Source: Luidia sarsii (Eukaryota > Echinodermata > Asteroidea > Paxillosida > Luidiidae). Taken from it: a DNA stretch of 64,000 nucleotides. The notes below the pieces were generated by a model. That model did no database searches, was not told the DNA's origin, and was given only the letters and a program-made list of their open reading frames with translations. Every line of letters starts with the position of its first letter. Positions within the stretch are counted from its first letter, which is position 1. Shown in pieces: positions 57,701-64,000 of the stretch. The DNA is taken from NCBI GenBank assembly GCA_949987565.1, contig OX465104.1, positions 12,768,300-12,832,299 on the forward strand. Reading direction: 5' to 3'. The translations under genes were made by a program, and so were the position numbers.

Positions 57701-60700
57701 AACCTGGCTACAGCAGCTCGGGATCACACAAAGTGGATGCAGCGTTTTCAAAACTGTTTATAAGTTTGTTTGAATAACAAAAATGTGAGGATTGAGATTT
57801 ATAAATGTTTTTGCAGAAAATGAAATGTGTGTTTGTAACCTCATCCCATGGTCCAAATAAAGTTCCTCAGAACATCGAATTAAAGGCATAATTTTTATTT
57901 AGTATTTAAATGAATTCGCTGTCATTGACTGAAAGAATCATATTGCTTCATAAGCATCACATTTCCATGCAGTTACCACCGTTCCCTTTTAGATTAGTTA
58001 AAAGCTTACCAGACGTCGATGGAGCTGAGGGAACCGAGCCTGTGAATATACAAAATATCAAGGTTGAGAAGTATAGTATATTTTGCCTAACACTGGCATG
58101 CGTGGGTGGTTCACTGTATGGATTGCCCATAATATTATATGTCGGATTTATATTACATGTCGGATTTATATTACATGTCGGAGCTTATATTACATAATAT
58201 CGCGAGTATGAAACTTACCAGAGGTTGTTGAAGTTGCGGGACTCGAGCGTCTTAATATATCTGAGTTTGTGAAAATGCAAGGTAAATTATGAGCATAAAT
58301 ATAATGACACGAACCGGTAACACTGCATGCAAGCCCATACTATTTTTTCTCTCGCAAGAACCGAATTAAAAATGTATACAAGTAGTAACAATCGCAAGGA
58401 ATTTGGATCAAATGAGTGGAAATCCACTGCAGACTTACCGGACGTTGTTGAAATTGGAGGAACCGTGCCTGTTGACGTAGCTGAAATATAGACAAAATAT
58501 CGGACATACAAATGTTTACATACAAAACATCATGTGTGAGTTGGAACATAGCAGGAATCATCGAAAGCATATCAAACTTACCAGAGGTTGTCAGAGTCGG
58601 AGATTCCGAGTCTTCTAATCCAGCTGAAATTTTAATACGGAGTAACAAACACAAATGGTTGATTTTCTGGTAGTTTCGATCCGAATAGAAGACTGATTTG
58701 ATCAAATTCGATAAAAGGTATTACTGGACTTTTCTCTGACCCATTGATTCCACTAACCCCACTGATCCCACTGATCCCCTGATCCCCTGATCCCACTGAC
58801 ACCAGGGACCCCACTGAATCCATTGAATCCAATGACTCACCCGACCCCACTGAATCCATTAAAAGAACCCTCTCCCCGCACCCATCTTACTAATTGGCTG
58901 ACCTGCCGTTATACCAACTGGCCATCTGATACGCAACACAAGTTGGTGTAGAAAGGGTTGTACAAATTCCAATGCACATGGAAAATAATTGATCTCCTTT
59001 GAATATTTTTTTTGGGGGTGGGTGGGTGGGGGGTGAACTCCACACTCCTGATCCTACTGATACGTGGACAATGTCACTTTCTCGGCACGAAGACTTTTCT
59101 AGGTCAGTACCGGTAAAATATAGGCCATCACATCCCCATAGTACAGGAAGTCTATGTCTGCAGTAGATCCACCTCCCCTATTTTCCCGTCTTGGCAAAAC
59201 AATACCTTTTTGGTTTAGGCCTTTGAGATAGAAATGACCCAGCATTTCTGTCACCTCGAAAGACAAAAAAATTCTGGAAAAATAATTAACCTCTTCAGAA
59301 GAGGACGGCCTTTCAAAGGAGCGGATGAACGTATACAGATATCACGAAGAAGATCTCTAAATCCTGACAGAAGGTCATTGCTTCAATTTGGAAAAAAATC
59401 AATGTGCTGGGAAGGTGCCTGGCAACTGACTGACCGACTGACTGATTGCATGGCTGACGGGTTGACTTATTGCATGGCTAACGGATTGACTGACTGCATG
59501 GCTGATGGATCGACTGACTGCATGGTTGACGGATCGACTGACTGCATGGCTGATGGATTGACTGATTGCATGGTTGACGGATCGACTGACTGTATGGCTG
59601 ATGGATCAACTGATTGCATGGTTGACGGATCGACTGATTGCATCATGGCTGACGGATCGACTGACATGCATGCCCTGTGGTTGACGGATTGACTGACTGA
59701 ATGACTAACGAATTGACTGACTGCATGACTTATCAGCACATCTATAGTTACATCGCCCTCACGCGACAATGAACGAAATGATTTAGCACGTTTGACCAAA
59801 TGGCGAGGAAAACTGTCACTGGACCGGCATTTGAATCACAGACCTCTGGTTTTGCGTACAGGCATTTTTACAATCTGAGCTATCCAGCCCTTAGATGGTG
59901 GCCTTCCCAAATAGTCGACTTGTCGTTTTAGCACTTTATATAGTGTTCAAATGACAAGGCATAAAAACATGGAACAAGATCTGATGTTTTGAACATTCAT
60001 GGCCGTTTTCTGGGTCAGTACTCGTTCACTGTGACAGTTTCCCCCGCACGGGAAGCGTTTGTCTGCTCTGGCTCTATGTTTTGACAAACGTAGCCCTCTT
60101 AGTGTAACCATTTGTGACCACGAAGGACGGGTTTAAAGAAAAAAACACATTTTCTATCTCAATGAAGAATGCCTTTCCTTCTGAAAGGACACTTACCTGA
60201 GGTTGTCTGAGTCGGGGCTTCTGAGTCCATTGAGGCAGCTGAAATGTTAAAACAGAAGCAACAAATAAATGAAGACAAATAAAAAATGCAAATAAATCAA
60301 CAAAAAATGCAAATAAAAAAATAAAAAAATACAAATTCTTCCATCCATCCATCCATTCATCCCTCCACCTATCCTTCCATCCAATTCACTAGGGCCTATA
60401 TCATTCATCCGTCCGTCGGGCCATACAGTTAGCGATCTGCACAAAATACCCAGACATTACAACTGACACTCTAAAAGAATGCTTGATATTTCTTCTTTGC
60501 TTTTTTTTCTTATATGAGGCTAATGTGGAAAGTATGCAGTAACACCGTGTAGGTCATCTCTTACGAGATGGAGTATGGCTCATAGAAGAGCCGTTAACTC
60601 TCTTCGGATCCGGTAACTCCATCTAGAAAGACATGACTCACATGGTGTCACCGCAGACTTTCCACATTGTTTTTTCACTATGCAAACCTTCGAATATTAT

Positions 60701-61534
60701 CTTATATGAGACTTCTTACCGGTGGTCCTTGAAGACGGAGAAACGGAGTCTTCTGATAAAAGACCTAGAAAAACACCACAGAATGACAGACTTCAATACA
60801 TTATTTAACACCTCCCAGTGACGTTGATTTTATACGCTGTTTGAAAAAGAAGTTAAAAAGAATATCAATATTTGAAGGCATGACGTTTCGATCCTAGCAA
60901 GACCTTTCTCAAAGTAATATATTAATTTCTGCCTTTGGGAAAGGTCCTGCTACGATTGGAACGTCAGGCCCTCAAAAATTTGATATTCGCCTTTTGGTCT
61001 TTAGGCCCTATTGACCGAGAGTGTGAACCACTGACTGGACCACTTTGCTAATCTCTAACTATAATGTAGGCCTGACGTTTCAATCCTGGCAAGAACATTC
61101 TTATATGCCTTTGAGAAAGGACTTGCTTGGCTCAAATATTCATGCCCTCTACATTTTGTTTGAGATTCCTGAGATTCACAGAGTATAACCATGCCAAAGT
61201 ATGTTACCCCCCATATTTTGTCCCAAACATTTATTACGGCGTACTTACCAACTAGGTTGTCGACAATCTCATCCACCGTGGCGCGCAGATGGTGCAGCTG
61301 CCGTGCCGTCTCGTCCCGGTCCAGGGCGTAGCGGCGCTGGGCCCGTCGAGCCTGGGAGCTGAGCGCGGCCTCGACCGCCTCCAAGTCGCACCCGGCCGGC
61401 CGGTCCGCGCCGGGTCCCGCCGCCGGCTCGACGATGGTCACCGTCGGCAGGTAGACGATCGGCCCGTCGCCCCCGCTCACGGCCGGCCTGACGCCGCCCA
61501 GTCCTGCCGAAAGTAAGACGAAAAGCAGGATCAT
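54532..61534 (-). CDS. Secreted fibrinogen-related-domain protein, 11 coding exons
   Basis: Exons in gene order: 61249-61534, 60720-60752, 60197-60238, 58582-58623, 58439-58480, 58219-58260, 58010-58039, 57449-57484, 56141-56295, 55045-55306, 54532-54797. All phases agree; the total is 1236 bases, 411 residues plus stop. Residues 1-20 (MILLFVLLSAGLGGVRPAVS) form a signal peptide; one cysteine at 49 and a heptad-like helix at about 51-95 (LRATVDEIVDNLV at the end) suggest oligomerisation. Residues 96-184 are a Ser/Thr/Pro linker. Residues 185-411 are a fibrinogen C-terminal domain with [20 protein letters not shown], four canonical cysteines, FWLGNEYLHLL, an acidic loop FKNLDKDDWEDGNCA at the usual calcium site and WYAACYKSNLNGAY. 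The family includes ficolins, tenascins, angiopoietin-like proteins and invertebrate lectins; I cannot choose among them. A secreted pattern-recognition or adhesion role is inference. Confidence 0.93.
54798..55044. repeat. TGC/TTG triplet microsatellite filling an intron
   Basis: From about 54830 to 55015 the plus strand is an imperfect run of TGTTGC, TGCTGT and TTGTTG triplets. The run lies wholly in the last intron of the fibrinogen-domain gene and reads as CAG/CAA/ACA in the transcript. It leaves both splice sites intact. Confidence 0.85.
56455..56650. mobile_element. Foldback element, same CGATCCTAGCAGG family
   Basis: Arms ATTTAGTGGGCCTGACGTTT, CGATCCTAGCAGGACC and their inverse ending GTCAGGCCCACTAAATTT enclose about 80 bases. 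It lies in the intron before the first fibrinogen-domain exon. Confidence 0.8.
56770..56882. mobile_element. Partial copy of the CAATTTCATAGAGCC element
   Basis: Only the right half is clear, ending TTAAGCGGCTTTATGAAATT, GGCCC. It lies in the intron between the first fibrinogen-domain exon and the last linker mini-exon. Confidence 0.65.
57449..60752 (-). CDS. Linker mini-exon cassette of the fibrinogen-domain gene
   Basis: Seven consecutive coding exons of 33, 42, 42, 42, 42, 30 and 36 bases separate the coiled-coil exon from the fibrinogen domain. Every one begins with two bases and ends with one base of a codon (phase 1-1), so any can be skipped or duplicated without shifting the frame. 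Most end in a closely related peptide: PTQTTSG, PTLTTSG, PPISTTSG, PATSTTSG, PTPTSG. They are evidently tandem duplicates. The residues are mainly Ser, Thr, Pro and acidic, a likely O-glycosylated stalk. Confidence 0.88.
58735..58860. repeat. CCCACTGATCCC-type repeat
   Basis: Imperfect repeats of CCACTGATCCC and CCACTGAATCCATT in a linker-exon intron of the fibrinogen-domain gene. Confidence 0.7.
59430..59735. repeat. 24-bp minisatellite, about 12 copies
   Basis: GGATCGACTGACTGCATGGC plus TGAC, repeated every 24 bases between linker mini-exons of the fibrinogen-domain gene. A plus-strand frame of 152 codons through it (period TDCMADGS) is a repeat artefact. Confidence 0.93.
59815..59925 (-). 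mobile_element. SINE fragment
   Basis: Reversed tRNA-like head (AAGGGCTGGATAGCTCAGAT) with CAGAGGTCTGTGATTCAAAT downstream. It lies between two linker mini-exons of the fibrinogen-domain gene. Confidence 0.6.
60521..60668. mobile_element. Hairpin element, second copy of GGTGACACCATG family
   Basis: Left end AATGTGGAAAGTATGCAGTA and right end GCAGACTTTCCACATT, with inner CACCGTGTAGGTCATCTCTT and AGACATGACTCACATGGTGT. It sits 52 bases from the donor of the first linker mini-exon. Confidence 0.8.
60870..60985. mobile_element. Foldback element, same family, degraded
   Basis: GGCATGACGTTTCGATCCTA, GCAAGACCTTTCTC on the left and GGAAAGGTCCTGCTACGATT, GGAACGTCAGGCCC on the right. The short loop has TTAATTTCTGCC. 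Confidence 0.75.
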
Positions 61535-62290
61535 ATCGGAGGGGTGCAGGCCTACTTCACGAGATTTCTTGGAGTTTGGGCGAAGACTATACCCTCCTTT
61601 TTTTAAAAACCCACCCCTACAAAACGTCAGCAGAATGACTCCAATTCTCCGGAGGATTGTGAGCTGGGAATTCAAGAAACAAAAGACCGTTTCCCCTCCT
61701 CCAATGAGAGCTAGCTGGCGCTGTATGCCAATAAAAAAAAGACAAGGAAAAAACATCGAATCCAGGGTTGAGGTTGGCTGCGTACCCTCAGACGACCTTT
61801 CCACTTCCCTCTCTGATGAGGTCCGGAGTGACAGACGGTATCTCGGGCAGTCCTTCCTCGCAAACAAACACCCGTCTGACCCGAACCCCCCCGGCCCCCC
61901 ATCCACCCGGACTTGTTTTGTGTAGACCGTGCGTCGTTTTGGCAATGAGCTTGGTCGACACGCCCCGTGGCCAGACATCGCTGCCTGGTACAGGAACGAT
62001 GTCCTCTATCGTTACAGAATAAAGTAGCTTCCCCGTATAGATTAAGTTGCACGTAGGCCTATGAATAGTATGCTTGAGTGAAAAGCCCTGGTGCTAGGGT
62101 GAACTTGGGGCCCGCGGGAGTAAAACCCCGAGTCGGCATATTGCTGACCCCCCCCCCTCCCCCCTGCCCCACATGGATTGCTCAGTTATGGAACTGACAC
62201 GTTACACCAGAGGTTTCAGGGTGATATTCACTTCGATTCAATGCATTGTGCTACTCAAATTAATTGGCAACTTTTATTTCCATTGTTTGC
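61535..62290. promoter_or_regulatory. Upstream of the fibrinogen-domain gene
   Basis: The frame of the first exon is open for about 145 more codons upstream, and an earlier in-frame ATG exists, but the codon at 61534 starts a good signal peptide and is preferred. No promoter motif is convincing. Poly-C runs lie near 62148-62165. Confidence 0.3.
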
Positions 62291-62329
62291 TTGAAACTCA
62301 AGTTTAATGAATACAAACCGCAAAACTAC

Positions 62330-63120
62330 ATCGTCCAACCCACTTCTCAGCGCTGGCTAATCCTTCCCCTAATCCAATCCCGAGCCATGGACATCCATAA
62401 CCGTGATCGCGTCCAAAGCCCCAGATTACCAATCGTCGAATCCCCCACAACCATCGGAAAACACCTCCCCTATTCCCCTCCCAAGGTATCAACCCTCCCC
62501 TAATCCCTCCCCTATCAACGACTTACACCTTCCCTAATCGCCCTCAGCACCGAATAGCTCGCTCTAATACCCCCGCACCGACTGATCCCTCCACTAATCC
62601 CCTCCCTAGCACAGACTAACCCTTTCCTTACACCCCGACACTGACAAACCCCTCCCCTAATCCCCTTCCTATCACCTACTGTCTCCTCCCCTAATCTTCT
62701 CCCTAGCACAGACTAACCCCTCCCTTACATCCCAGCACTAACAAACGCCTCCTCTGATCTCCTTTCCTTGCACCAAATTTCTCCTGCCCAATCCCCTCCC
62801 TAGCGCCGACTGACCCTTCCACTAATCCCCTCCCTAGCACAGACTAACCCCTCCCCTTACACCACAGCACTGACAAACACATCCCCTAATCCCCTTCCTA
62901 GCACAGACTAACCCTTCCCCTTACACTCAGCACTGATAAACACCTTCCCGTAATCCCCTTCCTAGCACAGACTAACCCCTCCTCTTACACCCCAGCATTT
63001 ACAAACACCTCCCCTAATCCCCCTTCCTAGCACCTACTGCCTCCTCTCCTAAGCCCCTCCCTAGCACAGACTAACCCCTCCCCTAAACCTCTCCCTAGCA
63101 CCGACTGATCCGAGTCAGCC
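62330..63120. repeat. C-rich degenerate tandem repeat of about 70 bp
   Basis: Repeats of TCCTAGCACAGACTAACCCC, TCCCCTTACACCCCAGCACT and GACAAACACCTCCCCTAATC. Spacing is about 70 bases where regular (62898 to 62968). The plus strand is poor in G. No gene seen. Confidence 0.8.
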
Positions 63121-64000
63121 CACTCCTGATCCCCTTCTCACGAGGACAGCTTTTTTTTTTGATTCACCAGCCTCAGAGGGCACATCCCTAACCACCGTGC
63201 CTCACCACTTTCTATATAGAATCTCCCCTGCCCCTGGATTAGATCAAGGACGCATCCAGCAGTTCACAACACTTGGCCATGGCAGCGGTAATTCAACGGG
63301 CAGTCCAGATACCAAAAATATCCGCGGATGACATTCAGGCTCATAAAGGGATGTCCGCGTTCGAAGCTTTCCTGGAGGCGGAGAGGGAGTTGAGGGCCGT
63401 GTACCAGGATGTGTTGGGCTATTAAAAAACAGGAGACCCTGGCAATGAAATAGGGGCCATTTATACCGACGCTCCGGGCCAAAAAAAAACACATTTGGGG
63501 GTGTTAAAGGCCCCAAACTGAGCCACTTAAAGGCGACCGGTGGTGATCAATTAGCGGATGGCGTGGAATTAACGGGCGGATGCCATCTCCCAACTGTGGT
63601 GCACTGCTGGGGAAATAGCACGTTTAAATACCGCTTCACACTTCATTCGCACTTTGAATGTGCTTCGAACCCGTCCCGAAAGATTCCTGCAACTTCCTGA
63701 CGGTGTATTAATATTTTTGTTTTAATTAATTCAAAATCGCCTCAGACAAGGCTACAAAGTCACTCGAGGTCAGGGGCTAAGAAAAGAAGGGAGGATCTGA
63801 GGAAGGCTGGAGATAGAAATTGACATTCCTCTGAAAAAGGGCAAGATCATACGAAAGTGGGAAACATGAACAAGGAATTGAATTCCAGGGACAGGCATTC
63901 ATACAATGCAATAATTATAATCGCTTGCAATATAATTTGATTGTGAGTATTATGGATATAATTATATTAATACTATGATGAGTGGGTTGCGGTCAGAAAG
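63121..64000. other. No gene seen at the window end
   Basis: Mixed sequence. A plus-strand stretch at 63280-63425 (ATGGCAGCGGTAATTCAACG, then codons GHQ.. up to TAA at 63423) is open for about 48 codons but has no supporting feature. 63735-63870 is a copy of the dispersed repeat at 49000-49135. Confidence 0.4.

Noticed and set aside
59234..59692. 152-codon plus-strand frame
   Set aside because: Made by a 24-base minisatellite inside an intron of the fibrinogen-domain gene on the other strand.
1..64000. CRISPR arrays, bacterial operons or phage genes
   Set aside because: The window has spliced animal genes; none of the tandem repeats has the repeat-spacer pattern.

Overview
This is animal nuclear DNA. 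Genes are split into short exons with GT/AG boundaries, introns are long, and inverted-repeat transposons, tRNA-like SINEs and minisatellites are abundant. The gene content and the many TACATGTA-rich and hairpin repeats fit a marine invertebrate deuterostome. An echinoderm is my first guess and a lancelet the alternative; this is inference from repeat style, not a database match.

Layout. Positions 1-16750 are mostly repeats: a 60-bp minisatellite (about 232-700), then one of the strongest purine/pyrimidine strand asymmetries I could imagine in a genome, a (GA-rich) 46-bp-unit array spanning about 2150-14340 with degenerate relatives to 16730. A 2.26-kb inverted-repeat transposon (9510-11764) interrupts it, and so do four copies of a 0.3-kb non-repetitive exon-like island. 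Very long open frames on the minus strand here are by-products of the repeat. A single orphan minus-strand exon of unknown identity lies at 16808-16916.

Positions 18744-52385 hold a complete minus-strand gene for the GPI inositol-deacylase PGAP1. I could assemble 21 coding exons, all with compatible splice phases, giving 977 residues. Its introns hold several inverted-repeat transposons, two GA arrays, an 84-bp satellite and, on the opposite strand inside the 10.2-kb intron 14, an apparently intact single-exon gene (33616-34935) for a 439-residue low-complexity/coiled-coil protein I do not recognise. One PGAP1 exon seems to use a splice donor supplied by the end of a TTAA-flanked transposon.

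Positions 54532-61534 hold a second minus-strand gene: a 411-residue secreted protein with a signal peptide, a short coiled coil, a Ser/Thr/Pro-rich linker and a C-terminal fibrinogen-related domain. The linker is encoded by seven tiny phase 1-1 exons of 30-42 bases, a modular exon array well suited to length variation. From 61535 to 64000 I see no supportable gene, only a C-rich degenerate tandem repeat and dispersed repeats.

The two well-defined minus-strand genes are head-to-tail and there is no sign that they work together: PGAP1 is an ER lipid-remodelling enzyme of GPI-anchor maturation, and the fibrinogen-domain protein is extracellular, perhaps a lectin-like recognition protein.
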